Positions 42,804-52,311 are shown, numbered from the stretch's first letter. The stretch is 64,000 nucleotides of DNA from Muribaculaceae bacterium (GCA_017557665.1 JAFYYI010000087.1:62001-126000); one strand, 5' to 3'. Translations and numbers: made by a program. Notes: generated by a model not told the origin, from the sequence alone.

Positions 42804-45209
42804 ATGGCAAGAAAAGGCGGATTACAATCGTTGAAGCAGGAGCGTCGTGAATACCACGACCGAGTTATCAATTTCTTTAATGAGCAGGGCGAATCGTCCT
42901 TTAACTACAAACAGGTGTCGGCAGCTGTGGGCGCTAACACCCCCAAGCGTCGCACGCTGATTGTTGAGATTTTGGAACAGCTAGCCATTGATGGTTTCTT
43001 GACGCAGTCAGGTCCCGGCAGTTACAAGGCGGTGAACCGCTCCTCGGTTGCCGAGGGCATTTTCATCCGTCGCAGCAACGGCAAGAACAGTGTTGACACC
43101 GCTAGCGACGACGGCCTGCCTATCATGGTTGCCGAGCGCAACTCGATGCACGCCTTGAACGGTGACCGCGTGCTGGTGCACATCAGCGCCGCGCGCCATG
43201 GCATGGAGCCAGAGGCCGAGGTGGTGAAAATCCTGGAACGCAAGGAACAGGTCTTCGTCGGTACGCTGCAGGTGATGAAGTACTTTGCCCAACTCGCCAT
43301 TGACAGCAAGTTCCTGGCCACCGACATCTTCATCCCCCTGGATAAGCTGGCTGGCGGCAGGACTGGCGACAAGGTCGTGGCCAAGATTGTAGACTGGCCC
43401 GAGGATGCCAATTCGCCCATCGGCGAAGTGGTTGACGTGCTGGGTGTGGCCGGTGAAAACAATGCCGAAATTCACGCCATCCTCGCTGAATTCGGCCTGC
43501 CGTACAAATACCCCGAGAATGTCACCGAGGCCGCCGAGGCCTTGGAGCCGGGCATCACACCCGAGGAGATTGCCAAGCGTCGTGACATGCGCGACGTGAC
43601 CACGTTCACCATCGACCCCGCCGATGCCAAGGACTTTGACGACGCGCTCTCCATCGAGAAACTCAAGAACGGCAACTGGGAAATCGGTGTCCACATCGCC
43701 GACGTGAGCCACTACGTCACCCCTGGCAGTATCATTGACAAAGAGGCCTATGAGCGCGCCACTTCGGTCTATCTGGTGGACCGCACCGTACCCATGCTGC
43801 CCGAGAAACTCTGTAACTTCATCTGCTCGTTGCGTCCCGATGAGGACAAACTCACCCACTCGGTCATCATGGAGATGGATGCCGAGGCCAAGGTGAAAAA
43901 GTACAAGATCTGCCACACGGTGACCCGTAGCAACAGGCGTTTCTCCTATGAGGAGGCACAGCACATTCTGGAGACCGGTAAGGGCGACCTCGCCGAAGAG
44001 CTTGCCGTGCTCAACGAGATGGCCAAGCAGTTGCGTCGTCGTCGTTTTGATGAGGGTGGCTCGGTTTCCTTCAACCGCGAAGAAATCAAGTTTGAGATAG
44101 ACGAGCAGGGCAAGCCGACCGCCGTCCACGTGCATGTGGCGCAGGATGCCAACAAACTCATTGAAGAGTTCATGCTGCTGGCCAACTGCAAAGTGGCCGA
44201 GCACATCGGCAAGGTGCCCAAGAACAAGACCGCCAAGAGTTTTGTCTATCGTGTCCATGACCAGCCTGACCTCGACAAACTGCAGAACTTTGCTGATATC
44301 GCGGCCCACTTCGGCTACAAGGTACGCACCAAGGGCTCTGGCCGTGATATCAACAAGTCCATCAACAAGATGCTTGAACAGGCCAAGGGAAAACCCGAGG
44401 AGGAGATGCTGTCCATCCTCGCCATCCGCTCAATGGCCAAGGCCATTTACAGCGCTACCAACATTGGCCACTATGGTCTGGCCTTTGACTACTATACCCA
44501 CTTTACCTCACCCATCCGCCGCTATCCCGACTTGACGGTGCACCGCCTGCTTGACGTGTATGCCGCTGGGGGCAAGAGTGTGGACCCCGTCAAACTCGAG
44601 GACCAGTGTAAGCACATGAGCGCTCAGGAGCAGCTTGCAGCCAATGCCGAGCGAGCATCCATCAAGTATAAGGAAGTCGAGTTCATGGGCCAGCGTTTGG
44701 GAGGTGTCTTCAAGGGGCACATCTCGGGCGTGACCGAGTGGGGTTTGTATGTGGAGCTTGACGAGACCCATTGCGAGGGTCTTGTGGGCATCCGTGGTCT
44801 GGATGACGACTTCTACGAGTTCGACGAGAAGAACTACTGCATCCGTGGCCGTCGCCGCGGCCGTGTCTATCGCTTGGGCGACGACATCACCATCCAGGTG
44901 GCTCGCGCTGACCTCATCAAGAAACAGCTCGACTTTGTTCTCGTGGATGATGAGAATCCTGCCAACACTCATCGCATTGACCGTGAACCCATCACCGAGC
45001 AGAACAGCCGCAGTACCAGCGACCGTCTGTCGCGCGACGAACGGCAGCGCATGCAGTATGAGGGGGGCAGTGCATCGCGCCGTCAACAGCGCGGTTCCCG
45101 TGGCAACACCACCCGCCGTCAGGCTAAAGAAGCACGGGCTTCCAAGACAGCCTCAAGATCTAAGAGGCCAAACAGACCTGGTAAGTCCAATAAGGGTCGA
45201 CGCAGATGA
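42804..45209 (+). CDS. rnr: Ribonuclease R
   Basis: Processive 3'-5' exoribonuclease that degrades structured RNA. The 801-residue protein has an N-terminal winged-helix region (residues ~15-75), cold-shock domains (~80-240), the RNB catalytic domain with its acidic cluster in IDPADAKDFDDALSIE, and FTSPIRRYPDLTVHRLL, then an S1 domain (FMGQRLGGVFKGHISGVTEWGLYVEL) and a basic Ser/Arg/Lys-rich tail. All are normal for RNase R. mtaB starts within its last four bases, so the two are coupled. Confidence 0.97.
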   Translation: MARKGGLQSLKQERREYHDRVINFFNEQGESSFNYKQVSAAVGANTPKRRTLIVEILEQLAIDGFLTQSGPGSYKAVNRSSVAEGIFIRRSNGKNSVDTASDDGLPIMVAERNSMHALNGDRVLVHISAARHGMEPEAEVVKILERKEQVFVGTLQVMKYFAQLAIDSKFLATDIFIPLDKLAGGRTGDKVVAKIVDWPEDANSPIGEVVDVLGVAGENNAEIHAILAEFGLPYKYPENVTEAAEALEPGITPEEIAKRRDMRDVTTFTIDPADAKDFDDALSIEKLKNGNWEIGVHIADVSHYVTPGSIIDKEAYERATSVYLVDRTVPMLPEKLCNFICSLRPDEDKLTHSVIMEMDAEAKVKKYKICHTVTRSNRRFSYEEAQHILETGKGDLAEELAVLNEMAKQLRRRRFDEGGSVSFNREEIKFEIDEQGKPTAVHVHVAQDANKLIEEFMLLANCKVAEHIGKVPKNKTAKSFVYRVHDQPDLDKLQNFADIAAHFGYKVRTKGSGRDINKSINKMLEQAKGKPEEEMLSILAIRSMAKAIYSATNIGHYGLAFDYYTHFTSPIRRYPDLTVHRLLDVYAAGGKSVDPVKLEDQCKHMSAQEQLAANAERASIKYKEVEFMGQRLGGVFKGHISGVTEWGLYVELDETHCEGLVGIRGLDDDFYEFDEKNYCIRGRRRGRVYRLGDDITIQVARADLIKKQLDFVLVDDENPANTHRIDREPITEQNSRSTSDRLSRDERQRMQYEGGSASRRQQRGSRGNTTRRQAKEARASKTASRSKRPNRPGKSNKGRRR

Positions 45210-46510
45210 GCAACCAACCCCTTCATAGGGTAAAGCTCGAGACGCTGGGCTGCAAACTCAACTTCTCGGAAACAGCTACCATGCAATCGCTGCTGGCCGA
45301 GCATGGCATCGTGCCTGTGGCCAGGGGAGAGGAGCCTGACGTGTGTGTCGTGAACACCTGCAGTGTGACTGCCCTGGCCGACAGCAAGTGCCGACAGCAC
45401 ATCCGTCACCTCATACGTCAGTACCCTGATGCCCTGATGGTGGTCACGGGATGCTATGCCCAGCTACAAGGCAAGGAAATCGCCGAGATTCCCGGTGTGG
45501 ACATCGTCTTGGGCAGCGAACACAAGGCTGAAATCGCACAGTATGTGATCCGTTGGTTTGAAGACCGCCAGCAACGTTTGGAGGTGACGCCGTCGTTGGA
45601 TATACGTACCTTTTCTCCCTCGTGTGACCGAGGTGACCGCACACGCTATTGGCTCAAGGTGCAGGACGGTTGCGACTATTGGTGCAGCTATTGCACCATT
45701 CCCGCCGCCCGTGGCCGTAGCCGCAGCGGAACCATCGCCGACCTTACCGCTCAAGCCCGTGAAGTGGCTGCCGAAGGAGGCAAGGAAATCGTCATCACGG
45801 GCGTGAACATCGGTGACTTCGGCAAGAATACAGGCGAGCAGTTTCTTGACCTGCTCAAAGCGCTTGACGACATTGAGGGCATCGAGCGTTACCGCATCTC
45901 GTCGATAGAGCCCGACCTGCTCACCGATGAGATCATTGACTGGTGCGCCCAGTCACGGGCGTTCATGCCGCATTTCCACATTCCCTTGCAGAGTGGCAGC
46001 GACCCCATCCTGAAGTTGATGCGTCGTCACTACGACCGTCAACTGTTTGCCGACAAAGTTGCGCGGTGTCGCCAGTTGATGCCCGACTGTTTCATCGGTG
46101 TTGATGTGATGGTGGGCACACGAGGTGAGACCCCCGAACTGTTTGAGGACAGTTACAACTTCATTGCGGGTCTCGAGGTGCAGCATCTGCATGTCTTCCC
46201 CTACAGCGAACGTCCAGGCACGATGGCCCTTCGCATCCCCTATATTGTCACTCAGCAGGATAAGCAGGCGCGAGCCGCGCGCATGATTGCCCTGAGCGAC
46301 AAAAAACAGGCCGAGTTCACGCGCCGCTACTTGGGAACAGTACGCCCAGTGCTGCTGGAGCATGGTCGTGGTAAGGGCATGATGCATGGCTTCACCGACA
46401 ACTACATCCGCGTCAATGTGGCGCCCGACATGAGTCTGGCCAACCAGATTGTGAATGTGAAACTATTGACACTTAACGATGACCTGAGCGTCGATGCCCA
46501 GATCGTGTAA
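45206..46510 (+). CDS. mtaB: tRNA (N6-threonylcarbamoyladenosine-37) 2-methylthiotransferase
   Basis: Radical-SAM methylthiotransferase that converts t6A37 to ms2t6A37 in tRNA. The 434-residue protein has the N-terminal UPF0004 domain with three cluster cysteines (ETLGCKLNFSE, VVNTCSVT, VVTGCYAQ), the radical SAM motif CDYWCSYC, FHIPLQSGSDPILKLMRRHY, and a C-terminal TRAM-like domain. The ETLGCKLN start and length fit MtaB rather than MiaB or RimO. It overlaps rnr by four bases. Confidence 0.95.
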   Translation: MSNQPLHRVKLETLGCKLNFSETATMQSLLAEHGIVPVARGEEPDVCVVNTCSVTALADSKCRQHIRHLIRQYPDALMVVTGCYAQLQGKEIAEIPGVDIVLGSEHKAEIAQYVIRWFEDRQQRLEVTPSLDIRTFSPSCDRGDRTRYWLKVQDGCDYWCSYCTIPAARGRSRSGTIADLTAQAREVAAEGGKEIVITGVNIGDFGKNTGEQFLDLLKALDDIEGIERYRISSIEPDLLTDEIIDWCAQSRAFMPHFHIPLQSGSDPILKLMRRHYDRQLFADKVARCRQLMPDCFIGVDVMVGTRGETPELFEDSYNFIAGLEVQHLHVFPYSERPGTMALRIPYIVTQQDKQARAARMIALSDKKQAEFTRRYLGTVRPVLLEHGRGKGMMHGFTDNYIRVNVAPDMSLANQIVNVKLLTLNDDLSVDAQIV

Positions 46511-46519
46511 CAATAAACC

Positions 46520-46554
46520 GGGGACTAGAAACTAGAAAATAGGGACTAGAAACT
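46520..46554. repeat. Heptamer array in the leader of the GT2 gene
   Basis: Five 7-bp units in register, AGGGACT and AGAAACT types, which are exact reverse complements of the AGTCCCT and AGTTTCT units at 2447 and 9103-9116. It ends eight bases before ATG 46563. Confidence 0.75.
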
Positions 46555-46562
46555 TAAAACGA

Positions 46563-47582
46563 ATGAAACAGGTTGCTGTCATCATATTGAACTGGAACGG
46601 TGCCAAGTTGTTGCGCCGTTATCTGCCTACGGTCATCGAGGGCACCGATGCTGCTATTGCCGATGTCATTGTCGCCGATAACGGCAGCACCGACGAGAGC
46701 CTGCAGGTGCTGGAACAGGAGTTTCCGCATGTGCAGGTTCTCAAGTTTGATAAGAACCACGGTTTCGCCGGGGGTTATAACCTGGCTATCGGGCAGACGA
46801 TGTATCCCTATACCGTGCTGCTCAACAGCGACGTGCGCACACCGCAAGGGTGGCTCAATCCCTTGCTGGATTATATGGAAGCCCATCCCGATGCTGGCGC
46901 CCTGATGCCCAAGTTGCTGAAGGACCGTGAGGACGGCAAGCAGATGTTTGAATATGCCGGTGCGGCTGGTGGTTACATTGATTGCCACGGCTATCCCTAT
47001 TGCCGAGGGCGTGTTTTTGAATATGTCGAGGATGACCACGGCCAGTATGACGACGGCCCCAAGAGTGTATTTTGGGCAAGTGGCGCATGCCTGATGGTGC
47101 GCAGCCAGTTGTATCAGGACGTCGGGGGGCTGGACACAGACTTCTTTGCCCACATGGAGGAAATTGACCTGTGCTGGCGCATCCGTCTTGCCGGCTACGA
47201 CCTGGCGATGGTGCCCTCGAGCCATATCTACCACTTGGGCGGTGGCAGTCTGGCGTATGGCAACCCACGCAAAACTTACCTGAATTTCCGCAACAACCTG
47301 TTGCTGCTGCACAAGAACCTGCCCCTGCAGGAGGGCAAGAAATTGCTGCTTGTGCGTCGTCTGATGGACACCCTGGCCTTTGGCATGGCGTTGGCCAAAT
47401 TCCACTTCGGCGATGCCCGTGCTATCGTGCGCGCCCATCGCGACTTCCGCAAGATGCGTAAGAATTACACCTCGCAACCCACTGTCAATCTCTTGAAACA
47501 GTTGCCTGAGGAGCGCGTGAATATCATCACCGCCCACTACCTGCGCGGAGTGAAGCGCTTTACCGACTTGAATATTAAGTAA
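46563..47582 (+). CDS. Family 2 glycosyltransferase (rhamnosyltransferase-like)
   Basis: A 339-residue GT2 enzyme: VAVIILNWNGAKLLRRYL, VIVADNGSTDESLQVL, NHGFAGGYNLAIG, the DxD-like LLNSDVRTPQGW, FWASGACLMVRSQLY, and DTDFFAHMEEIDLCWRI, which marks the WbbL/rhamnosyltransferase branch. The C-terminal ~90 residues form an amphipathic, membrane-associating region (NNLLLLHKNLPLQEGKK). It most likely adds a sugar to LPS, capsule or another envelope glycan. No other glycan-assembly genes are adjacent, so the acceptor is unknown. Confidence 0.92.
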   Translation: MKQVAVIILNWNGAKLLRRYLPTVIEGTDAAIADVIVADNGSTDESLQVLEQEFPHVQVLKFDKNHGFAGGYNLAIGQTMYPYTVLLNSDVRTPQGWLNPLLDYMEAHPDAGALMPKLLKDREDGKQMFEYAGAAGGYIDCHGYPYCRGRVFEYVEDDHGQYDDGPKSVFWASGACLMVRSQLYQDVGGLDTDFFAHMEEIDLCWRIRLAGYDLAMVPSSHIYHLGGGSLAYGNPRKTYLNFRNNLLLLHKNLPLQEGKKLLLVRRLMDTLAFGMALAKFHFGDARAIVRAHRDFRKMRKNYTSQPTVNLLKQLPEERVNIITAHYLRGVKRFTDLNIK

Positions 47583-47644
47583 TGGCTCTTTATAACCCTT
47601 AAAGTATCAAGGATTATAAAGACCCTAAAAACAACTGATAAAAT

Positions 47645-48760
47645 ATGAAAAAGCTTGGATTCGGACTGATGCGACTGCCGCTGGTCAATCCTGATGACCA
47701 GACGAGTATTGATATCGAGAAGTTGAAGGAAATGGCCGACCGCTTTATCGAGCGCGGCTTCACCTACTTTGACACCGCTTATCCCTACCATGGCGGCAAG
47801 AGCGAGGAGGCCCTGCGCGAGGCTGTTGTCAAGCGTTATCCGCGTGAGGCTTTTACCGTGACCAGCAAGCTGCCCGTGTGGGCCATCAATGAGGAAGGCG
47901 ACCTGGAGCGTATCTTCAACGAGCAACTGGAGCGTTGCGGCGTGGACTATTTCGACTACTATTGGCTGCATGCCCTCAACCACGAGCGCGTCGAGGTGAT
48001 GGACCGCATGGACGGCTGGGGCTTTATCGCCCGCAAGAAAGCCGAAGGGCGCATTCGCAACATCGGTTTTTCGTTCCATGATGACTCATCGTTACTGGCC
48101 GAGATTCTGGATAAACATCCCGAGGTGGACTTTGTGCAGTTGCAGATTAACTATCTGGATTGGGAAAGCCCTGCCATTGAAGCGCGGACCTGCTATGACC
48201 TGTGCACACAGCACGGTAAACCCGTCATCGTTATGGAACCTGTAAAGGGCGGTTCTCTGGCCCGTGTCCCCGAGGCGGTGGAGCAACTGTTCAAGGATTA
48301 CAATGCCGAGGCCAGCCCTGCCTCTTGGGCCATCCGCTATTGTGCGTCGTTGCCCAACGTGTACATGGTGCTCAGCGGTATGAGCAACATGGAGCAGCTG
48401 GAAGATAACACCAGCTATATGCAGGATTTCCAGCCGCTCAACGATGAAGAACAAGCCATCATCGCCCGTGCCACCGAGGTCATTCGCGACTCGATTGCTG
48501 TGCCCTGCACCGCCTGCCACTACTGCACCGAAGGGTGCCCACAGGAGATTTCCATCCCCGAGTATTTCAACCTCTACAATATGTTGCAACAGTTCCCTCT
48601 GCAAAAGGGCAACTGCAAGCTATACTATGATCTCCTAGGCAAGAACCACGGCAAGGCCAGCGAATGCCTGGAGTGTGGCCAGTGCGAGGCCCAATGCCCC
48701 CAGCACATCGACATCATCGACAACCTGAAATTGGTCGCCGAAGCCTTCGAGACAGCTTAA
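47645..48760 (+). CDS. Aldo/keto reductase with C-terminal 4Fe-4S ferredoxin domain
   Basis: A 371-residue protein with a TIM-barrel aldo/keto reductase domain (GFGLMRLPL, FTYFDTAYPYHGG with the catalytic Asp/Tyr, IRNIGFSFH, PVIVMEPVKGGSLA) and, from ~residue 285, a ferredoxin-like part with CTACHYCTEGCP and CLECGQCEAQCPQ. This fused family is common in anaerobes and its physiological substrates are not known. The clusters suggest electron exchange with ferredoxin or flavin rather than plain NADPH use. The 62-bp gap upstream contains a weak 9-bp periodicity (47597-47641). A strong terminator follows. Confidence 0.92.
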   Translation: MKKLGFGLMRLPLVNPDDQTSIDIEKLKEMADRFIERGFTYFDTAYPYHGGKSEEALREAVVKRYPREAFTVTSKLPVWAINEEGDLERIFNEQLERCGVDYFDYYWLHALNHERVEVMDRMDGWGFIARKKAEGRIRNIGFSFHDDSSLLAEILDKHPEVDFVQLQINYLDWESPAIEARTCYDLCTQHGKPVIVMEPVKGGSLARVPEAVEQLFKDYNAEASPASWAIRYCASLPNVYMVLSGMSNMEQLEDNTSYMQDFQPLNDEEQAIIARATEVIRDSIAVPCTACHYCTEGCPQEISIPEYFNLYNMLQQFPLQKGNCKLYYDLLGKNHGKASECLECGQCEAQCPQHIDIIDNLKLVAEAFETA

Positions 48761-48782
48761 AAAAATCTGATTATTCATTTTT

Positions 48783-48824
48783 AAATTATTCAAATTAAAT
48801 TATTTGGTTTGAATAATTTTTTTT
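48783..48824 (+). terminator. Terminator of the rnr operon
   Basis: Perfect 12-bp AT-rich stem AAATTATTCAAA/TTTGAATAATTT followed by five further T. Also able to work in the opposite direction. Confidence 0.85.
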
Positions 48825-48876
48825 GCTGTTTGGGGCTTTAATCACGTGAGTAATTGAAAAAAACGGAGCGAAAGTC

Positions 48877-48907
48877 TTGACAAAGGCCTCTTGGTGTTGT
48901 AATTTTG
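48877..48907 (+). promoter_or_regulatory. Promoter of the DUF3098-uppP-truB-queA run
   Basis: TTG (48877-48879), 20-bp spacer, TAATTTTG (48900-48907); ATG 62 bp downstream. Confidence 0.6.
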
Positions 48908-48969
48908 CACCAAATTGCGGGACTATGCCCTGCGCTATACCTCGCATAAGATTAGAATACATCAATAAA

Positions 48970-49260
48970 ATGGCAACAAAAGAAAAGAAACAAAATGAGA
49001 ACAAGCCCGTTGAGAAGGGCAAAGTGTCATACCCGCTGACAAAGTTTAACTTCATCCTCATGGGCATTTGCCTGTTGTTGATTATCATCGGTTTCTGTCT
49101 GATGACGGGTGATGCCAATGTGGGTGACACGTTCAACAAGAACCTGTTTGAAAGCAGCCGTGTGACCACGGGCCCGATTATCGCTTTTTTGGGCTTTGTG
49201 CTCATGGCTTTTGCCATCATCTATCGCAAGAAAGACGACAAACACGACGATAACGAATAA
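48970..49260 (+). CDS. DUF3098 family small membrane protein
   Basis: A 96-residue protein with a charged N-terminus ([17 protein letters not shown]) and two membrane helices ([20 protein letters not shown] and [18 protein letters not shown]). DUF3098 is a Bacteroidota family usually found between ftsX and uppP; here uppP follows after 5 bp, but ftsX is not upstream. The start is set at 48970; the frame extends to 48877 but that part overlaps the promoter. Confidence 0.88.
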   Translation: MATKEKKQNENKPVEKGKVSYPLTKFNFILMGICLLLIIIGFCLMTGDANVGDTFNKNLFESSRVTTGPIIAFLGFVLMAFAIIYRKKDDKHDDNE

Positions 49261-49265
49261 TTGAC

Positions 49266-50081
49266 ATGGATTGGCTGGAAGCGTTGATTCTGGGCATTGT
49301 CCAGGGTCTGACCGAGTATTTACCCGTGAGCAGTAGTGGCCACCTTGCCATCGGCAGTTACCTGTTCGGGTTGAATGGCGAGGACAATCTGGCATTCACC
49401 GTGCTGGTTCATGTGGCTACGGTGTTGAGCACCTTTGTTGTCCTGTGGAGCGAAATCGCGTGGATATTAAAAGGTCTGTTCAAGTTCAAGATGAACGAGG
49501 AGACGAAATATTTCCTCAATATCCTCGTGTCGATGATTCCTATCGGTATCGTGGGTGTGTTCTTCAAGGACAAGGTGGAGGAAATCTTCGGCAGCGGTCT
49601 GCTGATTGTGGGCATCATGCTGCTGGTGACCGCCGCGTTGCTCATCTTCTCCTATTATGCCAAGCCGCGGCAAAAGGAGAGAATCTCGTGGAAGGATGCA
49701 CTGATTATCGGTATCGCCCAGGCGTGTGCCGTGATGCCCGGCCTCTCGCGCTCGGGCAGTACTATCGCCACGGGCCTGATGCTGGGTAACAAGAAGGAGT
49801 CGCTGGCTCAGTTCTCGTTCCTGATGGTTATCCCGCCCATCCTGGGCGAGGCCCTGCTGGACACCCTCAAGATGGTCAAGGGCGAGGAGGCCTTTGGTAG
49901 CCTTGAAGCCTTGCCGCTGGTGGTGGGTTTCATCGCAGCATTTGTTTCGGGCTGTTTGGCCTGCAAGTGGATGATCAATATCGTCAAGAAAGGCAAACTG
50001 GTGTGGTTCGGCATCTACTGTATCTTCGCGGCTATCGTGGCCATCGCCCTGTCACAGCTGATGCCTGCCCCTGCCATGTAA
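49266..50081 (+). CDS. uppP: Undecaprenyl-diphosphate phosphatase
   Basis: Recycles the lipid carrier for peptidoglycan and other envelope glycans by removing one phosphate from undecaprenyl pyrophosphate. The 271-residue BacA-type protein has seven to eight membrane helices and both signature loops: [17 protein letters not shown] and [20 protein letters not shown], holding the catalytic Ser/Arg residues. Bacitracin resistance is a known effect of the family. It is in an operon with DUF3098. Confidence 0.96.
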   Translation: MDWLEALILGIVQGLTEYLPVSSSGHLAIGSYLFGLNGEDNLAFTVLVHVATVLSTFVVLWSEIAWILKGLFKFKMNEETKYFLNILVSMIPIGIVGVFFKDKVEEIFGSGLLIVGIMLLVTAALLIFSYYAKPRQKERISWKDALIIGIAQACAVMPGLSRSGSTIATGLMLGNKKESLAQFSFLMVIPPILGEALLDTLKMVKGEEAFGSLEALPLVVGFIAAFVSGCLACKWMINIVKKGKLVWFGIYCIFAAIVAIALSQLMPAPAM

Positions 50082-50138
50082 GTGTTTGGGTGTTTAGCAA
50101 CCAAGGACTAAAAAACTAGGGTCTAAGGACTAGAAATT
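50082..50138. repeat. Heptamer array in the leader of truB
   Basis: Mostly 7-bp units; the clearest lie at 50103-50138 (AAGGACT twice, AGGGTCT, AGAAATT, with one 8-bp unit). The upstream part 50082-50102 is also in 7-bp register. The array ends seven bases before the truB ATG. Confidence 0.6.
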
Positions 50139-50145
50139 TAAAATA

Positions 50146-51000
50146 ATGCTCAACCCGATAGAAGGCGAAATATTCTGCATTGACAAGCCGTTGAGGATGA
50201 CCTCGTTCACCGCGGTCAAGAAGGTGCGCGCCGTGTTGCGTACCCACCTGAAAACGCGTCAGGTCAAAGTGGGTCATGCGGGAACACTTGATCCGCTGGC
50301 CACCGGTGTGCTGATCCTGTGCACCGGACATGCCACCAAACGCATCGACGAGTTGCAGGCAGGCGTGAAGGAATACATCGCCGACTTGAGGCTGGGTGCA
50401 ACGACGCCGAGTTTTGATCTGGAGACCGAGGTCGATGCCACCTACGAGTGGCAACACATCGACCGCACCCTCATTGACCGCGTGCTGCAGGAGCAGTTCA
50501 CGGGCAGCATCGAGCAGGTGCCGCCGTCGTTCTCGGCCTGCAAGGTGGATGGCAAGCCGGCCTATAAGCTGGCACGCAAAGGTCAGGACGTGGAAATACG
50601 TCCCAAGACGCTGGTCATCGACGAGATTGAGGTGCTGCAATGCGGCTTGCCCGAGCAGCCCACGTTGCAGTTGCGCGTGGTGTGCAGCAAGGGTACCTAC
50701 ATCCGTGCTCTGGCACGTGACATCGGAGCCGCATTGGGTAGCGGTGCCCACCTGACAGGACTGCGCCGCACGCGTGTGGGTGACGTCACCATCGACAAGT
50801 GCCTCACCCTGGAACAATTGGTCGAGAAACTTGACGGTGAGACCTATGTTTCACCCGAACAGGCCGCTGCCGAGCGCCTGGAGCGTGAGCGCATCGAGAA
50901 CCGCGAACGTGCCGCGCAGCAGAAGGCCGAGCGCCAGGCCCGCAAGCAAGCCAAGCAACGCTGTGACGTTCCACCCAAGCGCACGTCACAGATTAAGTGA
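50146..51000 (+). CDS. truB: tRNA pseudouridine(55) synthase
   Basis: Makes pseudouridine 55 in the T loop of tRNAs. The 284-residue protein has the TruB start ICIDKPLRMTSFTAV-type motif, KVGHAGTLDPLATGVL with the catalytic aspartate, PPSFSACKVDGKPAYKLAR, and STKGTYIRAL-like CSKGTYIRALARDIG. The last ~45 residues form a Arg/Glu/Ala-rich charged helix (ERLERERIENRERAAQQK) beyond the usual domain, which may add RNA binding. Confidence 0.95.
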   Translation: MLNPIEGEIFCIDKPLRMTSFTAVKKVRAVLRTHLKTRQVKVGHAGTLDPLATGVLILCTGHATKRIDELQAGVKEYIADLRLGATTPSFDLETEVDATYEWQHIDRTLIDRVLQEQFTGSIEQVPPSFSACKVDGKPAYKLARKGQDVEIRPKTLVIDEIEVLQCGLPEQPTLQLRVVCSKGTYIRALARDIGAALGSGAHLTGLRRTRVGDVTIDKCLTLEQLVEKLDGETYVSPEQAAAERLERERIENRERAAQQKAERQARKQAKQRCDVPPKRTSQIK

Positions 51001-51009
51001 ACAACAAAT

Positions 51010-51045
51010 TCTAGAGTATCTAGAACATCTAGATTATCCAGATAA
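51010..51045. repeat. Four-unit TCTAGAnnn nonamer array upstream of queA
   Basis: Four 9-bp units in register (TCTAGAGTA, TCTAGAACA, TCTAGATTA, TCCAGATAA) in the 68-bp gap between truB and queA. Confidence 0.8.
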
Positions 51046-51068
51046 AGAACATAAAAAACTGATAGATT

Positions 51069-52124
51069 ATGAAACTTTCAGAATTTAATACCCGGATGCC
51101 CGAGGAACTCATTGCCTCACATCCCGCTCAAGTGCGTGACGAGTCGCGCCTGATGGTGCTGCACAAGCAGAGCAACGAGATTGAGCACCGCGTGTTCAAG
51201 GAGATTCTCGAATATTTCAATCCGCATGACCTGTTTGTCTTCAACGACACCCAGGTGTTCCCGGCCAAGTTGTTCGGCAACAAGGAAAAGACCGGTGCCC
51301 GCATCGAGGTCTTCCTGCTGCGCGAGCTCAACCCCAACAACAAGCTGTGGGACGTGCTTGTGGAACCTGCCCGCAAAATCCGCATTGGCAACAAACTTTA
51401 CTTTGGCCTTGACGACTCGATGGTTGCCGAGGTGATAGACAACACGACCTCGCGAGGCCGCACGCTGCGCTTCCTCTATGACGGTGACCATGACCAGTTC
51501 AAGAAGGACCTGTACAACCTGGGCAACACGCCGCTGCCTTATTACATCGAGCGTGATGCCGAGCCCGAGGACGAGGAGCGTTACCAGACCATCTTTGCCA
51601 GCAAGGAGGGTGCCGTGGTGGCTCCTGCCGCAGGTCTTCACTTCTCGCGCGAGTTGTTGCGTCGCATGGAGATCCGTGACATTGACCGCGATTTCATCAC
51701 CATGCACATCAGTCTGGGCAGCTACCGCGACATTGATGTCGAGGACCTGAGCAAGCACCGCATGGACAGCGAGGAGATGGACGTCAGCGTCGAGTTGGCC
51801 GAGAAGGTCAACCGCCTGCGTGATGACGGCAACAAGGTGTGCGCCATCGGCACGTCGGTGTTGAGGGCCTTTGAGACCTGTGTGGGCATGAACGGCCACA
51901 TCAAGCCCTATGGCGGCTGGAGCAACAAGTTCTTGTTCCCGCCCTACGAGTGCACCACCTGCGACGCGCTGGTGACCAACTTCCACATGCCTTACTCCAT
52001 CATGTTGATGGCCCAGGCAGCCTTCGGCGGGTACAAGCAGACGATGGATGCCTATCAGGTGGCCATCGACGAGAAGTACCGCTTCGGTGCCTACGGCGAC
52101 GCCATGCTCATCCTCAACGATTAA
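51069..52124 (+). CDS. queA: tRNA preQ1(34) S-adenosylmethionine ribosyltransferase-isomerase
   Basis: Transfers and isomerises the ribose of SAM onto preQ1 in tRNA during queuosine synthesis. The 351-residue protein has the QueA landmarks: FNTRMPEELIASHPAQVRDESRLMV, FVFNDTQVFPAKLFG, ARIEVFLLRE, PLPYYIERDAEPEDEERYQT, VAAPAAGLHFS-type VVAPAAGLHFSRELL, TMHISLGSYRDIDVEDLSKH and GTSVLRAFET. Length is normal. It ends the DUF3098-uppP-truB-queA run and is followed by a terminator. Confidence 0.97.
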   Translation: MKLSEFNTRMPEELIASHPAQVRDESRLMVLHKQSNEIEHRVFKEILEYFNPHDLFVFNDTQVFPAKLFGNKEKTGARIEVFLLRELNPNNKLWDVLVEPARKIRIGNKLYFGLDDSMVAEVIDNTTSRGRTLRFLYDGDHDQFKKDLYNLGNTPLPYYIERDAEPEDEERYQTIFASKEGAVVAPAAGLHFSRELLRRMEIRDIDRDFITMHISLGSYRDIDVEDLSKHRMDSEEMDVSVELAEKVNRLRDDGNKVCAIGTSVLRAFETCVGMNGHIKPYGGWSNKFLFPPYECTTCDALVTNFHMPYSIMLMAQAAFGGYKQTMDAYQVAIDEKYRFGAYGDAMLILND

Positions 52125-52138
52125 GGATTTTCGGAATC

Positions 52139-52195
52139 ACAAGGCCGGCCAAGATACTTTCGTGGTATTTTGGCCGGCCTTGTTTCATGCTTTTT
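52139..52195 (+). terminator. Terminator of queA
   Basis: 14-bp stem ACAAGGCCGGCCAA/TTGGCCGGCCTTGT with a further short inner stem, followed by TTTCATGCTTTTTTA. Confidence 0.88.
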
Positions 52196-52215
52196 TAGGG
52201 GAAAACTTGTTGCTG

Positions 52216-52249
52216 TTGATAGGAATACTGAAAAATTTTATTATCTTTG
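52216..52249 (+). promoter_or_regulatory. Promoter of the fumarate reductase/succinate dehydrogenase operon
   Basis: TTG (52216-52218), 23-bp spacer, TATCTTTG (52242-52249); the leader to ATG 52312 is about 55 bases. Confidence 0.65.
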
Positions 52250-52311
52250 CAGGATATTGTAGATATTAAAGAACAATCAATCAATTAATAACTCTAAAAT
52301 CATCAATTTTT

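Noticed and set aside
43008..44309. 433-codon frame opposite rnr
   Set aside because: Antisense shadow; rnr is unambiguous on the other strand.
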